64,000 nucleotides of DNA from Ferrovibrio sp. (GCA_017991315.1 JAGOQS010000002.1:372001-436000); one strand, 5' to 3'. Counted from the stretch's first letter, positions 19,442 to 30,347 are shown. Numbers and translations: made by a program. Notes: a model not told the origin generated them from the sequence alone.

Positions 19442-20185
19442 TTAAGCTCTTTGCGCGATGTGGTGAATCAGGCTGGTGGTTTCCGGATCGGCGATGCCGT
19501 CGATCCGCGCCGGCCGCCAATGGCGCTGGAAAGCGCGCACCACCGTCTCGGTCAGCGGGTCATAGATGCCGCTGCCCTCGATGCCGTAGCCGATGCGGTC
19601 GAGCGCCACCTGCAGGTCCACCACAGCCCCGCTTTTCATGCCCGGGCGCAGTTCCGGCGCATGCGGCGAGGGGCGGAATTCGGGGCTGGGCCACAGGCCG
19701 AAGCCGGCCTGCGCCAGCCGCGCCCAGGGGAACAGTTCGCCCGGATCTTCCTTGCGTTGCGGTGCCACGTCGGAATGACCGATGAACCCGGCGGCCGGAA
19801 TCGAATGCCGCGTCTTGATCTGCTGCAGCAGCGGCAGCAAAGCCGCGATCTGCGCTTCCGGGAACGGCCGGTAGCCGAATTCATGGCCGGGATTGACCAG
19901 TTCGATGCCGATGGAGCGCGCATTCACATCGCGGATGCCGCGCCAGAAAGCGACGCCGGCATGCCAGGCGCGCGCCTCTTCCGCCACCAGCCGGGTGATC
20001 GTGCCATCCTCGTCGACCACGTAATGCGCCGAAACCTTGGCTTCAGCATCGGTCAGGCGATGCAAGGCCGCTTCCGCCGTCTGCATGCCGGTATAATGCA
20101 GCACCACCATATCCACCGGCTTGCGGCACCGGCGTTCGTCGAAATTCGGCGAGGCGCGCTCGAGCATGGTCACTACATCCGTCAT
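19442..20185 (-). CDS. N-acetylmuramoyl-L-alanine amidase, AmpD/AmiD type
   Basis: Zn-dependent amidase_2 family enzyme that cleaves between MurNAc and the stem peptide. The 247-aa protein has the amidase fold at about residues 20-160. Zn ligands and catalytic residues are likely H30 (VVLHYTG), H137 (GHSDVAPQRKEDPG), D147 and E95 (GIELVN), with K145 also conserved. A C-terminal peptidoglycan-binding domain 1 spans about 180-245. There is no signal peptide or lipobox, so a cytoplasmic AmpD-like recycling role is more likely than the periplasmic AmiD role. Confidence 0.88.
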   Translation of the reverse strand: MTDVVTMLERASPNFDERRCRKPVDMVVLHYTGMQTAEAALHRLTDAEAKVSAHYVVDEDGTITRLVAEEARAWHAGVAFWRGIRDVNARSIGIELVNPGHEFGYRPFPEAQIAALLPLLQQIKTRHSIPAAGFIGHSDVAPQRKEDPGELFPWARLAQAGFGLWPSPEFRPSPHAPELRPGMKSGAVVDLQVALDRIGYGIEGSGIYDPLTETVVRAFQRHWRPARIDGIADPETTSLIHHIAQRA

Positions 20186-20199
20186 GCCCTCAACTCCAC

Positions 20200-21129
20200 T
20201 TAATCCGAACCAGCTTTGACCTTCGCTGCCGCAAGCGCGGCGCGCTCTTCCACACTCTGCGCCGGCTTCTTGTCGGCAATCTGGCTATCGCGCAGGGTAA
20301 CGATCAGCACGCCCAGCAGGGTGATCGCGGCGCCGATCAGCGCCCGTTCGCTCAGGCGCTCGCCCAGGATGATGACGCTGAACAGGATGCCCATCACCGG
20401 CGCCATGGTCACACCCGGATTGACCAGGGCGACGGGGTAAAGCCGCAGCAGGTAATAGACGCCGCCATGGCCGAACAGCGACACGCCGATGATCGAATAG
20501 GCCAGCAACGACCATTCGCCCCAGCCGGCGGCCTGTGTTGCCTGCCATTGACCCTGTTCGAAGAAATACGACAGCAGCAGCAGGCCGGGCGCGGAAGCCA
20601 CGCCGATCCAGGCCTGCATCGCCAGCGGGTCGACATGCTGGATGCGGCGCACCAGCACCTGGCCATAGGACATCGACACCATTGCCAGCAGGCAGATCAG
20701 CAGCGCCATGCCATAGGTCAGGATGGCGGGATCGAAGCTCATCACCACCGAGCCGATGAAGGCCAGCGCGATGCCAAGGCCACGGCGCCAGCGCACCGTT
20801 TCGCCCAGCATCAGCCAGGCCAGCAAGGCCGATACCGGCCCGCCAAGCTGCACGATCACGGCAATGACCGAAACATCGTGCGCCATCTTGATGGCATTGA
20901 ACATCAGCGCGAAATGCAGCGTGCCCATGAACAGCGCGATCTGCAGCACCAGGCTCATCTGCCCCTTATGCAGCTTCAGCCAGGGCAGCAGCAGCAGCCC
21001 GAGCCCGAGGAAGCGCAGGCCGGTGAAAAAGATCGGCGGGAAGTGGCCAACGGCGAGTTTCGAGGCAACGAAATTGAAGCCCCAGACGGCGCAAATGGAT
21101 ATAAGCAGCAAAAGGTGCAGGGGACGCAT
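20200..21129 (-). CDS. EamA-family (DMT superfamily) transporter
   Basis: Inner-membrane metabolite exporter of the drug/metabolite transporter superfamily; the substrate cannot be read from sequence. The 309-aa protein has about ten transmembrane helices as two EamA repeats. It begins ICAVWGFNFVASKLAVGHFPPIFFTGLRF, a typical first-helix signature, and the repeat recurs after about residue 145. It ends in a charged cytoplasmic tail with an Ala/Lys-rich segment. It is transcribed divergently from the MarR-like regulator and may be in its regulon. Confidence 0.85.
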   Translation of the reverse strand: MRPLHLLLLISICAVWGFNFVASKLAVGHFPPIFFTGLRFLGLGLLLLPWLKLHKGQMSLVLQIALFMGTLHFALMFNAIKMAHDVSVIAVIVQLGGPVSALLAWLMLGETVRWRRGLGIALAFIGSVVMSFDPAILTYGMALLICLLAMVSMSYGQVLVRRIQHVDPLAMQAWIGVASAPGLLLLSYFFEQGQWQATQAAGWGEWSLLAYSIIGVSLFGHGGVYYLLRLYPVALVNPGVTMAPVMGILFSVIILGERLSERALIGAAITLLGVLIVTLRDSQIADKKPAQSVEERAALAAAKVKAGSD

Positions 21130-21299
21130 CGCGGGACACTATCAAAGCGCCCCCAGGGGGGCCAGAAAAGAACGCGCCCCTGCCATGCATGGCCTGCATG
21201 ACGGTTATGCGCCGGAACGGGCCCGGCTCTTGGCCTCGCGGACGGGAACGGCTTTACTGCGCCAGCAGCAGAACATGCGGCAGAACATTGGGGGCGCAG

Positions 21300-21881
21300 A
21301 TGGCAGCGGCAGGCAAGAAGCCGGGCAACAAGGCGACAAAAGCGGCAAAAGCCCAAGAAACCGCCGTGGGAACGCGAACCCACCGGCCGATCGTTTCCTC
21401 GGCGCATCTCGCATCCGAACGCCTGAGCGAACTCAGCGAATTCGAGTTTGCCCTGATGATGACCGCCAATGCCTTCAACCGCTGGATCGTGCGCTGCATG
21501 AATGCCGCCGGCACGCCGGACCTGGCGGCGCTGGACGTGATGGTGCTGCATGGCGTGAATCACCGCGACCGCCCGAAGCGGCTGGCCGATCTCTGCCTGG
21601 TGCTGAATGTGGAAGACAGCCACACCGTCAATTACGGCCTCAAGAAGCTGCAGCGCCTGGGGCTGGTGAGCGGCGAGAAACGCGGCAAGGAAATCCACTA
21701 TTCCACCACGGCGGCGGGCCGCGAGGCCTGCCTCAGCTATCGCAAGGTGCGTGAGGAATTGCTGGCCGAGGCCGCGGCCCTGATCGGCCGGCAGCCGGGC
21801 GAGATCGCCCGCATCGCCGAGACCATGCGGGCCCTGTCCGGCCTCTACGACCAGGCCGCCCGTGCCGCCGCCTCGCTTTAG
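21300..21881 (+). CDS. MarR-like winged-helix transcriptional regulator
   Basis: DNA-binding regulator of 193 aa. A Lys/Ala-rich N-terminal tail of about 35 residues precedes a MarR-type core: dimerisation helix LSEFEFALMMTANAFNRWIVRCM, the helix-turn-helix RPKRLADLCLVLNVEDSHTVNYGLKKLQRLGLV, and the wing SGEKRGKEIHYSTTAAGREAC. The ATG at 21300 was chosen over upstream in-frame codons because GGGGGCG precedes it and the upstream residues look non-coding. It lies 69 nt before the 5-oxoprolinase gene on the same strand, so it may control it. The ligand is unknown. Confidence 0.82.
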   Translation: MAAAGKKPGNKATKAAKAQETAVGTRTHRPIVSSAHLASERLSELSEFEFALMMTANAFNRWIVRCMNAAGTPDLAALDVMVLHGVNHRDRPKRLADLCLVLNVEDSHTVNYGLKKLQRLGLVSGEKRGKEIHYSTTAAGREACLSYRKVREELLAEAAALIGRQPGEIARIAETMRALSGLYDQAARAAASL

Positions 21882-21894
21882 GACGATGACTATT

Positions 21895-21913
21895 CGTTGA
21901 CAATTTATCAACG
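21895..21913 (+). promoter_or_regulatory. Palindromic operator candidate upstream of the 5-oxoprolinase gene
   Basis: CGTTGACAATTTATCAACG is a 19-bp palindrome with 8 of 9 arm positions paired. It is AT-rich against its surroundings and contains a TTGACA -35-like hexamer. It lies 38 nt upstream of the oxoprolinase ATG and just after the MarR-like gene. Its size and symmetry suit a MarR dimer site; the binding partner is inferred. Confidence 0.55.
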
Positions 21914-21950
21914 TCCTGGGATGGTGCCGTCACCTTGAACGGAGGATCAG

Positions 21951-24900
21951 ATGAGCGCGCAGTGGGAGTTCTGGATCGATCGCGGCGGCACCTTCACCGA
22001 CATCGTTGGCCGCAAGCCCGATGGCAGCATCGTCACCCACAAGCTGCTCTCGGAAAACCCGGAACGCTACAAGGATGCCGCCGTGCAGGGCATCCGTGAC
22101 CTGCTGGGGCTCAAGAATGGCGAGCCGCTGCCCGCCGGCGCCATCAAGGCGGTGAAGATGGGCACCACAGTGGCGACCAATGCGCTGCTCGAGCGCAAGG
22201 GCGACCGCGTGCTGCTGCTGGTCTCCGAAGGCTTTGGCGACCAGCTCCGCATCGGCTACCAGACCCGGCCGAAGCTGTTCGCGCTGCATATCCAGTTGCC
22301 CGAGATGCTTTACGAGCGCGTGGTGGAAGTGCCGGAGCGCGTGCGCGTCGATGGCTCGATCGAAACCCCGCTCGACCTCGCCGCCGCCGAAGCCGCGCTG
22401 AAGGCCGCCTATGCCGATGGCATCCGCGCCTGCGCGGTGCTGTTCATGCATGGCTACCGCTATCCTGAGCATGAGGCCAAGGTGGCGGCACTCGCCCGCC
22501 AGATCGGCTTCAGCCAGGTTTCCGCCAGCCACCAGGTCAGCCCGCTGATCAAGTTCGTCAGCCGTGGCGATACCACGGTGGTGGATGCCTATGTCTCGCC
22601 GATCCTGCGGCGCTATGTCGATCAGGTGGCGAGCCAGCTCGACGCCGAAAAGAATAACCTGCGGCTGATGTTCATGCAGTCCAATGGCGGCCTGGCGGAC
22701 GCCAATTACTTCCAGGGCAAGGATAGCATCCTTTCCGGCCCGGCCGGCGGCGTGGTCGGCCTGGTGCAGACCTCGACCCGGGCCGGCTTCGCCAAGGTGA
22801 TAGGCTTCGACATGGGCGGCACCTCCACCGATGTCAGCCATTACGACGGCGAATACGAGCGCGCCTTCGAGACCATGGTCGCGGGCGTGCGCATGCGTGC
22901 GCCAATGATGCTGATCAACACGGTGGCGGCCGGCGGCGGCTCGATCCTGCATTTCGATGGTGCGCGCTACCGCGTCGGCCCGGATTCAGCCGGCGCCAAT
23001 CCCGGCCCGGCCTGCTACCGGCGCGGCGGCCCGCTCGCCGTCACCGACTGCAACGTGGTGCTGGGCAAACTGCAACCCGATTTCTTCCCCGCCGTGTTCG
23101 GCCCCAATGGCGACCAGCCGCTGGATGCCGAAATCGTCAAGGCGAAATTCGCCGAACTGCAGGCGCGCGTGAAAGCCGAAAGCGGCGATAGCCGCAGCAT
23201 CGAGGAAATGGCCGAGGGCTTCCTCGCCATCGCGGTTGAGAACATGGCCAACGCGATCAAGAAGATTTCCGTCGCGCGCGGCTATGACGTGACCAAGTAT
23301 GTGCTGACCAGCTTCGGCGGCGCCGGCGGCCAGCATGCCTGCCTGGTGGCCGATGCGCTCGGCATGACGGAAGTGCTGCTGCATCCGCTGGCCGGCGTGC
23401 TTTCCGCCTATGGGATGGGCCTGGCCGACATGCGCGTGCTGAAGGAAAAGACCGTGGAGCGCGCCTTCGAGGCCGCCGCCCTGCCCGCGCTGGCCAAGGA
23501 ACTCGATGCGCTGGCCGAGGAAGCCCGGACCGAGATGCTGCGCCAGGGCGTGGCGCCGGAGCGCGTCACCGTTCTGCGCAAGCTGCACCTGCGCTATGGC
23601 GGCTCGGATTCGCCGCTGGTAGTGGATTTCGGCGACCTGGAGAGCACCAAGGCCGCTTTCGAAACCGCGCATCGCCAGCGTTTCGGTTTCATCAGCCCGG
23701 AGAAGCAGCTCATCGCCGGCTCGGTGGCCGTGGAAGTCGTGGGCGAAGGCGAGCGCGCACCCGATAGCGTGGAGGCCATCGGCGAGATCCGCGCGCCCGA
23801 AGCCATTCCAGCACTTGCCCGCCGCCGCGCCTACATGGCTGGTAAATGGCATGACACGCCAGTCTATGACCGTGAGAAGCTCAATCCGGGCGAAAAGCTG
23901 AACGGCCCGGCGATCATCACCGAAAGCACGTCGACCATCGTGCTGGAGCCGGGCTGGCAGGCCCGGCTTACCGAGCGCCGCGACCTGGTGCTGAAGCGCG
24001 TCGAGGCCCTGCCCGAGCGCAAGGCCATCGGTACCGACGTCGATCCGGTGATGCTGGAAATCTTCAACAACCTGTTCATGTCGATTGCCGAGCAGATGGG
24101 CAGCGTGCTGGAAAAGACCGCCTATTCGGTGAATATCAAGGAGCGCCTGGATTTCTCCTGCGCCATCTTCGATCTGGATGGCGAGCTGATCGCCAATGCG
24201 CCGCATATGCCGGTGCATCTCGGCTCGATGTCGGAATCGATCAAGACCGTGATGCGCAAGCGCGCCGGCAACATGAAGCCCGGCGATGTCTATGTGCTGA
24301 ATGCGCCCTATGCCGGCGGCACGCATCTGCCCGATGTCACGGTGATCACCCCGGTTTTTGACAAGGCCGGCAAGGAGGTGCTGTTCTATCTCGGCAGTCG
24401 CGGCCATCATGCCGATATCGGCGGCACCACGCCGGGCTCGATGCCGCCCGACAGTCGCACTGTCGCCGATGAAGGCGTGCTGCTGGATAACGTGCTGCTG
24501 GTGGATGGCGGCCGGTTCCTGGAAGACGAGATCGTCGCGCTGCTGAAATCCGGCCAGTATCCCTCACGTAACCCGTTCCAGAATGTCGCCGACCTCAAGG
24601 CGCAGATCGCTTCCTGCGAAAAGGGCGCCCAGGAACTGCGCAAGATGGTCGATCAGTTCGGCCTGGATGTGGTGCGCGCCTACATGAACCATGTGCAGGA
24701 TAATGCGGAGGAATCCGTACGCCGCGTGATCAGCCGCCTGAAGGACGGCGAATTCACCTATCCGATGGATGACGGCTATGAGATCAAGGTTAAGGTGACG
24801 GTCAATCACGCCGATAGAACGGCAAAGATCGACTTTACCGGAACGTCCGGCGTGCACCCGACCAATTACAACGCGCCGACGGCGGTCTGCGTCGCTGCCG

Positions 24901-25592
24901 TTCTCTATGCCTTCCGCTGCCTGGTGGATAGCGACATCCCGCTGAATGGCGGTTGCCTGAAGCCGCTGGAAATCATCATCCCGAAGAACTCGATGCTGGA
25001 TCCGGTGTTCCCGGCCGCCACGGTGGCCGGCAATGTTGAAACCAGCCAGTGCATCACCGACACCATTTTCGGCGCGCTGGGCGTGATGTCGGCAGCCCAG
25101 GGCACGATGAACAACTTCACCTTCGGCAATAACGATTACCAGTATTACGAAACGATCTGCGGCGGCAGTGGTGCCGGTGCGACATTCGATGGCTGCGACG
25201 CCGTGCACACCCATATGACGAATGCCCGCCTCACCGATCCGGAAGTGCTGGAATTCCGCTTCCCCGTGCTGCTGGAATCCTTCCGCATCCGGCGCGGTTC
25301 CGGCGGCAAGGGCAAGCACAAGGGTGGCGACGGCACCATCCGCCGCATGCGCTTCCTGGAGCCGATGACCGCGACGCTGCTCTCGTCCCATCGCATTGTG
25401 CCGCCGTTCGGCCTCGAAGGCGGCAGCGTGGGCGAAACCGGCCGGCAATGGGTGGAGCGATCCAATGGCAAGCGCGACGAGCTTGAGGGCCGCTGCTCGA
25501 CGCCGATGCAGCCCGGCGATGTTTTCGTCATCTCCACGCCTTCGGCCGGCGGCTTCGGCAAGGCTGAGGAAGTGAAACAGGCGGCGGAATAA
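21951..25592 (+). CDS. 5-oxoprolinase / hydantoinase, fused HyuA-HyuB type
   Basis: ATP-dependent amidohydrolase of the family that opens 5-oxo-L-proline to L-glutamate or acts on hydantoins. The 1213-aa protein joins two units often encoded separately. The HyuA/ATPase half (about residues 1-690) has [16 protein letters not shown] at its N terminus and [16 protein letters not shown] in the middle. The HyuB half (about 705-1200) begins [20 protein letters not shown] and has [17 protein letters not shown] and [20 protein letters not shown]. The length matches eukaryotic-type 5-oxoprolinases. GGAGG precedes the ATG. The substrate within the family is not certain. Confidence 0.9.
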   Translation: MSAQWEFWIDRGGTFTDIVGRKPDGSIVTHKLLSENPERYKDAAVQGIRDLLGLKNGEPLPAGAIKAVKMGTTVATNALLERKGDRVLLLVSEGFGDQLRIGYQTRPKLFALHIQLPEMLYERVVEVPERVRVDGSIETPLDLAAAEAALKAAYADGIRACAVLFMHGYRYPEHEAKVAALARQIGFSQVSASHQVSPLIKFVSRGDTTVVDAYVSPILRRYVDQVASQLDAEKNNLRLMFMQSNGGLADANYFQGKDSILSGPAGGVVGLVQTSTRAGFAKVIGFDMGGTSTDVSHYDGEYERAFETMVAGVRMRAPMMLINTVAAGGGSILHFDGARYRVGPDSAGANPGPACYRRGGPLAVTDCNVVLGKLQPDFFPAVFGPNGDQPLDAEIVKAKFAELQARVKAESGDSRSIEEMAEGFLAIAVENMANAIKKISVARGYDVTKYVLTSFGGAGGQHACLVADALGMTEVLLHPLAGVLSAYGMGLADMRVLKEKTVERAFEAAALPALAKELDALAEEARTEMLRQGVAPERVTVLRKLHLRYGGSDSPLVVDFGDLESTKAAFETAHRQRFGFISPEKQLIAGSVAVEVVGEGERAPDSVEAIGEIRAPEAIPALARRRAYMAGKWHDTPVYDREKLNPGEKLNGPAIITESTSTIVLEPGWQARLTERRDLVLKRVEALPERKAIGTDVDPVMLEIFNNLFMSIAEQMGSVLEKTAYSVNIKERLDFSCAIFDLDGELIANAPHMPVHLGSMSESIKTVMRKRAGNMKPGDVYVLNAPYAGGTHLPDVTVITPVFDKAGKEVLFYLGSRGHHADIGGTTPGSMPPDSRTVADEGVLLDNVLLVDGGRFLEDEIVALLKSGQYPSRNPFQNVADLKAQIASCEKGAQELRKMVDQFGLDVVRAYMNHVQDNAEESVRRVISRLKDGEFTYPMDDGYEIKVKVTVNHADRTAKIDFTGTSGVHPTNYNAPTAVCVAAVLYAFRCLVDSDIPLNGGCLKPLEIIIPKNSMLDPVFPAATVAGNVETSQCITDTIFGALGVMSAAQGTMNNFTFGNNDYQYYETICGGSGAGATFDGCDAVHTHMTNARLTDPEVLEFRFPVLLESFRIRRGSGGKGKHKGGDGTIRRMRFLEPMTATLLSSHRIVPPFGLEGGSVGETGRQWVERSNGKRDELEGRCSTPMQPGDVFVISTPSAGGFGKAEEVKQAAE

Positions 25593-25672
25593 TCGCCGCC
25601 CAAATTCCACCACAGTAACCGGCGAGTCTCCCTCCACTGCATGCCGCTGCTTATTCATGCTGTGGAGGGGGA

Positions 25673-26662
25673 GTGCATCGCTTTGCCGCTACCTGTGCCG
25701 TTCTGCTACTGGGTTCCACTGGCCCGGCATTGGCCCAGGATGCGTTCCCGGACTGCCCGCTTTTCGTCAGCCCCGGTGATGCCGCGATCTGCGGCATCGG
25801 TCGCGACAGCAGTTTGCCACCGCTCTACGATCCAACGCCGGCCTTGATGCTGCTGGGCCAGCGTCCGCTGCTGGATCTGCAGGATATCGACCTCGCAACG
25901 CCGAACCACGCCCTGCCCTATCAGGTCAGGACCTACAGCACGACGGCTGCACCGCTCACTGGCTATGACCTGCCGCTGCTGGATGGGCTCACCCTTTCTG
26001 GCACGGACGCGCTGAGTCGCAGTATTGATGCCGAAAGCGAGACCAACACGCTGAAAGGCAAGTTTGGCCTCGCCTACGAGGAGTATGGCGTAAAGTTCAA
26101 GGTCAATCCCGATGCCGCTCTGATCTGGAGCGACCTGGCCGGCAGCGGTGCGCGACGCCTCGGCGTCGACAACCAAGCTTCCGCCCTGCTCAGCCAGAAC
26201 CTGACCCTGACGCTTTCCGCCGGCTATGACAGCCTGTTCGATGCCGCCGATCCCGCTGCCTCGATCAGCCGGGACCGACACCGCGTCGCCCTGGCGCAGC
26301 ATTTCGCCAGCGGCTACAAGTTCGGCCTCTCGGCACAGCGGCAGAACGAATACCGTGCAGCGGAACGGCGCGACATAAACAGCTTCGGCCTGCAGATCGG
26401 CGTGCCCTTAAGCGACAGCCTGAATTTCACCGCCAGCCACGAATTCGCCCTCAGCCAGAAGCGCGACCTGACGACCCGTAACGCGTTGCCCATCGCCGGC
26501 CAGCAGCAAAGCCTGGATATGCAGATGCACTGGACACCGCTGGCGCTGGACCGCCGCGCCATGACCCTGATGGCCGCCTATTCGATCAGCCAGGAAGCCT
26601 GGGGCGGCTATGCCGATCCGGCGCTGGCCCAGGCGCGACTGAACCTGGCGATGCGCTTTTGA
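25673..26662 (+). CDS. Predicted outer-membrane beta-barrel protein
   Basis: No family is recognised. The 329-aa product starts at a GTG with GGGGGA close upstream and has a signal peptide ending at about PALAQ (residue 22). The mature part has alternating hydrophobic/polar segments of about ten residues ending in aromatics (for example LTLTLSAGYDSLF, YKFGLSAQRQNEY, FTASHEFALSQKRD). The C-terminal strand LNLAMRF ends in Phe, as outer-membrane barrel proteins recognised by BamA do. Two cysteines lie near the mature N terminus. It follows the oxoprolinase gene by 80 nt; a functional link is unproven. Confidence 0.65.
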   Translation: MHRFAATCAVLLLGSTGPALAQDAFPDCPLFVSPGDAAICGIGRDSSLPPLYDPTPALMLLGQRPLLDLQDIDLATPNHALPYQVRTYSTTAAPLTGYDLPLLDGLTLSGTDALSRSIDAESETNTLKGKFGLAYEEYGVKFKVNPDAALIWSDLAGSGARRLGVDNQASALLSQNLTLTLSAGYDSLFDAADPAASISRDRHRVALAQHFASGYKFGLSAQRQNEYRAAERRDINSFGLQIGVPLSDSLNFTASHEFALSQKRDLTTRNALPIAGQQQSLDMQMHWTPLALDRRAMTLMAAYSISQEAWGGYADPALAQARLNLAMRF

Positions 26663-26849
26663 GGTTCACGCCCCCTGCTCGATGAATGCTTCCAGCGGCA
26701 GCAGCCGCGCCAGACAATCGGCGCAGCTTAAGTCGGCTATACTGCCGTTTTTTGGCGCTGTGGCATTTTTGCGGCCCGTTTACGCGGGGGCAGGCTTTTC
26801 TTAGTCCGCTTCACTGCTAGAGTCGCGGCAAAGTTCCGGGAGAAACGCC

Positions 26850-28499
26850 ATGTCCGCGCTCAACGCCTTCGAGACCCATGAAGTGCTCAACCAGCCGCCA
26901 GCGCTGGAAGGCCACAATCTCTTCACCTCCGACCGCGCGCTTAGCGATGCCGCCAGCCGCGAAGGTGCTGCCTGGGCCGAGGCTGATCTTGCCGCCTATG
27001 GCGCCAAACTGGGGGCGCAGGAAACCATCGAGGCCGGTCGGCTGGCGCATAAATTCCCGCCGCAACTGCAACTCTTCGACCGTTTCGGCCATCGCCGCGA
27101 CGAGGTGGAATTCCATCCCGCCTGGCATCAGATCATGGGCCTGATCATCGGCCAGGGCCTACATAGCGCACCCTGGGCCGACCCGAAGCCCGGGGCCCAT
27201 GTCGCCCGCGCGGCTGCCTATATCATGCATGCGCAGATCGAGCCGGGCAGCCAATGCCCCACCACCATGACCTATGGTTCGGTACCGGCCTTGCGCCGCG
27301 ATGCCGAGATTGCCAAGACCTGGCTGCCGAAAATCTATGACCGCCGCTATGACAAACGTTCGGCGCCGATAGAGCAAAAGACCTCGGTGCTGCTCGGCAT
27401 GGGCATGACCGAGAAACAGGGCGGATCGGATGTGCGCGCCAACACCACGCGGGCCGAGCCCGATGGCCAGGGCGGCTTTATCATCACCGGGCATAAATGG
27501 TTCTTCTCGGCACCGCAATGCGACGCGCATCTGGTGCTGGCCCAGGCGCCGGGCGGCTTGAGCTGCTTCTTCGTGCCGCGCTTCAAGCCCGATGGCACGC
27601 GCAATGAAATCCGCATCCAGCGCCTGAAGGACAAGGTCGGCAACAAGTCGAATGCCTCGTCAGAAGTGGAATTCCACGGCGCCTGGGGCAAGCTGCTCGG
27701 CGAGGAAGGCCGTGGCGTGCCCACCATCATCGAGATGGGCACCTACACGCGGCTCGATTGCGCGCTCGGCTCGGCCGGCCTGCTGCGCGGCGCCGTGGCG
27801 CAGGCCCTGCACCATGCCAGCCATCGCCGCGCCTTCCAGCGCCACCTGATCGACCAGCCGCTGATGACCAACGTGGTGGCCGACCTGGCGCTTGAATCGG
27901 AAGCCGCGACCTCGCTGGCCTTGCGCCTCGCCCGTGCCTTCGACCGCCGCGACATGGACACGGCGGAAGCCGCCTTCATGCGGCTCTGCACCCCGGCGGT
28001 GAAATACTGGGTATGCAAGCGGGCGCCGATGGCCGTGGTGGAAGCCATGGAGGTGCTGGGCGGCAACGGCTATGTCGATGAAGGCCCGATGGGCATGCTG
28101 TACAAGGAAATCCCGCTCAATTCGATCTGGGAAGGCTCGGGCAACGTGATGTGCCTGGACGTGCTGCGTGCGCTGATGAAATCCGGCGATGCGCTGGACG
28201 TATTCCTGGCCGAGATCGATTCCGCCAGCGGTGCCGACAAGCGCCTCGATCAGGCGATTGCCGGGCTGAAGGCCGAATTCGCCGATGTCACCGATATCGA
28301 AAGCCGGGCGCGGCGCGTGGTCGAGCGCATGATGCTGACCCTGCAGGGGGCGCTGCTGGTGCGCGGTGCGCCGGCTTCGGTGGCGGATGCCTTCTGCGCC
28401 TCGCGGCTGGCTGGCGACTGGGGCCATGCCTTCGGCACCCTGCCCAAGGGCGCCGACCTGCGCGGCATCGCCGAGCGGGCACGGCCTGTGCTGAATTAA
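26850..28499 (+). CDS. aidB: AidB-like acyl-CoA dehydrogenase
   Basis: FAD flavoprotein of the acyl-CoA dehydrogenase superfamily related to AidB of the adaptive response to alkylation damage. The 549-aa length matches AidB (about 540 aa) rather than classical dehydrogenases (about 390 aa). Visible features are the N-terminal NQPPALEGHNLFTSDRAL segment, the flavin-domain motif GMGMTEKQGGSDVRANTT, HKWFFSAPQCDA, and the C-terminal ALHHASHRRAFQRHLIDQPLM and EVLGGNGYVDEGPMGMLYKEIPLNSIWEGSGNV. Its stop abuts that of mutL with no intergenic base. Which substrate it oxidises, or whether it protects DNA, is not visible. Confidence 0.88.
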   Translation: MSALNAFETHEVLNQPPALEGHNLFTSDRALSDAASREGAAWAEADLAAYGAKLGAQETIEAGRLAHKFPPQLQLFDRFGHRRDEVEFHPAWHQIMGLIIGQGLHSAPWADPKPGAHVARAAAYIMHAQIEPGSQCPTTMTYGSVPALRRDAEIAKTWLPKIYDRRYDKRSAPIEQKTSVLLGMGMTEKQGGSDVRANTTRAEPDGQGGFIITGHKWFFSAPQCDAHLVLAQAPGGLSCFFVPRFKPDGTRNEIRIQRLKDKVGNKSNASSEVEFHGAWGKLLGEEGRGVPTIIEMGTYTRLDCALGSAGLLRGAVAQALHHASHRRAFQRHLIDQPLMTNVVADLALESEAATSLALRLARAFDRRDMDTAEAAFMRLCTPAVKYWVCKRAPMAVVEAMEVLGGNGYVDEGPMGMLYKEIPLNSIWEGSGNVMCLDVLRALMKSGDALDVFLAEIDSASGADKRLDQAIAGLKAEFADVTDIESRARRVVERMMLTLQGALLVRGAPASVADAFCASRLAGDWGHAFGTLPKGADLRGIAERARPVLN

Positions 28500-30341
28500 T
28501 CAGCGCCGGCCGAACAGCTTTTCGATATCGGCAAGCTGCAATTCGACATAGGTCGGGCGGCCATGGTTGCACTGGCCGGAATGCGGCGTCGCTTCCATCT
28601 GGCGCAGCAGCGCGTTCATCTCATCCGTGGTGAGCCGCCGCCCGGCCCGCACGCTGCCATGGCAGGCCATGGTGCCACAGACATCCTCCAGCCGCTCCTT
28701 GAGCGACAGCGCGGCATCGTATTCCGAGAGATCGTCGGCAAGGTCGCGGATCAGGCCCTTCACGTCGCCATCACCGAGCAGCGCCGGCACTTCGCGGACA
28801 AGAATGGCGCCGGCGCCGAAGGCTTCCAACACCAGGCCAAGCTCGGCCAATTCCTCGGCGCGGGCGGCGACGCGGGCGGCCTCAGCTTCGTTCAGTTCGA
28901 CGACTTCGGGCAGCAGCAGCATCTGGCGCGGCACCTTGCCTGTGCTGAGATGCTGTTTCATGCGCTCATAGACCAGGCGCTCATGGGCGGCATGCTGATC
29001 CACGATGACGATGCCCTGCTCAGTCTGCGCCACGATATAGGTGGCGTGAAGCTGTGCCCTTGCAGCGCCGAGCGGGAAATTGCCCGGCGCGATATGCCCC
29101 GGCGTTTCATCGGCGCGCGCCTGCGGCTGCAAACCGGACCCGGCTTCCGGCGGCGGCGCATTGTAGAGCGCCACGGCATCGGCCAGGGCCGGCGCGAACC
29201 GCTCAGGCTGGTAGCCATAGACATTCGGCCTGGCTGGGCCGCTGCCGCCGGAAAATGGCAGCGGCATGGTCGGCACCGCGGCGGCGCGGCCCAGAGCACC
29301 AAGCGCCACCTGCGCCACCGTGGTGGAAGCGCGATGGCCGGCCGCCGCCAGGGCATGACGCAGCGCGCCAACGATCAGGCCGCGCACCAGGCCGGGATCG
29401 CGAAAGCGCACTTCCGCTTTGGCCGGATGCACATTCACATCCACCTGCTCAGCAGGCAGTTCCAGGAACAAAGCCACCACCGGATGCCGGTCATGGCTGA
29501 GGAAATCGGCATAGGCGCCACGCACCGCGCCAACAAACAGCTTGTCTCGCACCGGGCGGCCATTCACGAACAGATACTGGTGCTGCGCATTGCCTCGGTT
29601 ATAGGTCGGCAGGCCGGCAAAGCCGGTCAGCCGGATGCCCTCGCGCTCGGCTTCGATCGGCAGCGCATTGTCGGCGAAGTCGCGGCCCAGAATCTGCTCC
29701 AGGCGCCGCAGCCGGCTTTCCTCGGGCAGCATCTCGGCCTGCGATGCGTCGGCACGAAAGCTGGTGCGGCCATCTTCCTGCAGGGTGAAACCGACTTCGG
29801 CATGGGCCATGGCCAGGCGGCGCACGATCTCCTGCACCGCGAGGGATTCCGAGCGCTCGGATTTAAGGAATTTCAGCCGCGCCGGCACGGCATAGAACAG
29901 GTCGCGCACCTCGATGCGGGTGCCGAAGCCAGCGGCCGCCGGTTTCACCTTGCCGACCGCGCCGCCTTCCACCTCCAGCGCATAACCGCTCTCATCGCCC
30001 TTGCGCCGGCTGACCAGGGTGAGCCGGCTGACCGCGCCGATGGAGGGCAAAGCCTCGCCACGGAAGCCGAGCCATTTGATATCGAGCAGGTCATCACCCG
30101 GGAGCTTTGAAGTGGCGTGGCGCTCCACGGCGACGGGCAGCTCATCCGCTGCCATGCCGATGCCGTCATCCACCACGCTGATCAGCGTGCGGCCACCATT
30201 GCTGATAGTGACATCGACGCGACGCGCGCCGGCATCCAGCGCATTCTCCACCAATTCCTTCACCGCCGAAGCCGGACGCTCCACCACTTCGCCGGCAGCG
30301 ATGCGGTTGACCAGGGTTTCCGGCAGACGGCGGATCGGCAT
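28500..30341 (-). CDS. mutL: DNA mismatch repair protein MutL with endonuclease motif
   Basis: GHKL ATPase that couples MutS mismatch recognition to strand removal. The 613-aa protein has N-terminal ATPase motifs [24 protein letters not shown] and [16 protein letters not shown], a central transducer domain, a Pro/Ala-rich linker (about residues 340-430) and a C-terminal dimerisation domain. The latter contains [12 protein letters not shown], an exact match to the metal-binding DQHA(X)2E(X)4E endonuclease motif, plus ACHGSVRAG and QCNHGRP. This MutL should therefore nick DNA itself, unlike E. coli MutL, which relies on MutH. Confidence 0.96.
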   Translation of the reverse strand: MPIRRLPETLVNRIAAGEVVERPASAVKELVENALDAGARRVDVTISNGGRTLISVVDDGIGMAADELPVAVERHATSKLPGDDLLDIKWLGFRGEALPSIGAVSRLTLVSRRKGDESGYALEVEGGAVGKVKPAAAGFGTRIEVRDLFYAVPARLKFLKSERSESLAVQEIVRRLAMAHAEVGFTLQEDGRTSFRADASQAEMLPEESRLRRLEQILGRDFADNALPIEAEREGIRLTGFAGLPTYNRGNAQHQYLFVNGRPVRDKLFVGAVRGAYADFLSHDRHPVVALFLELPAEQVDVNVHPAKAEVRFRDPGLVRGLIVGALRHALAAAGHRASTTVAQVALGALGRAAAVPTMPLPFSGGSGPARPNVYGYQPERFAPALADAVALYNAPPPEAGSGLQPQARADETPGHIAPGNFPLGAARAQLHATYIVAQTEQGIVIVDQHAAHERLVYERMKQHLSTGKVPRQMLLLPEVVELNEAEAARVAARAEELAELGLVLEAFGAGAILVREVPALLGDGDVKGLIRDLADDLSEYDAALSLKERLEDVCGTMACHGSVRAGRRLTTDEMNALLRQMEATPHSGQCNHGRPTYVELQLADIEKLFGRR

Positions 30342-30347
30342 GCAGGC

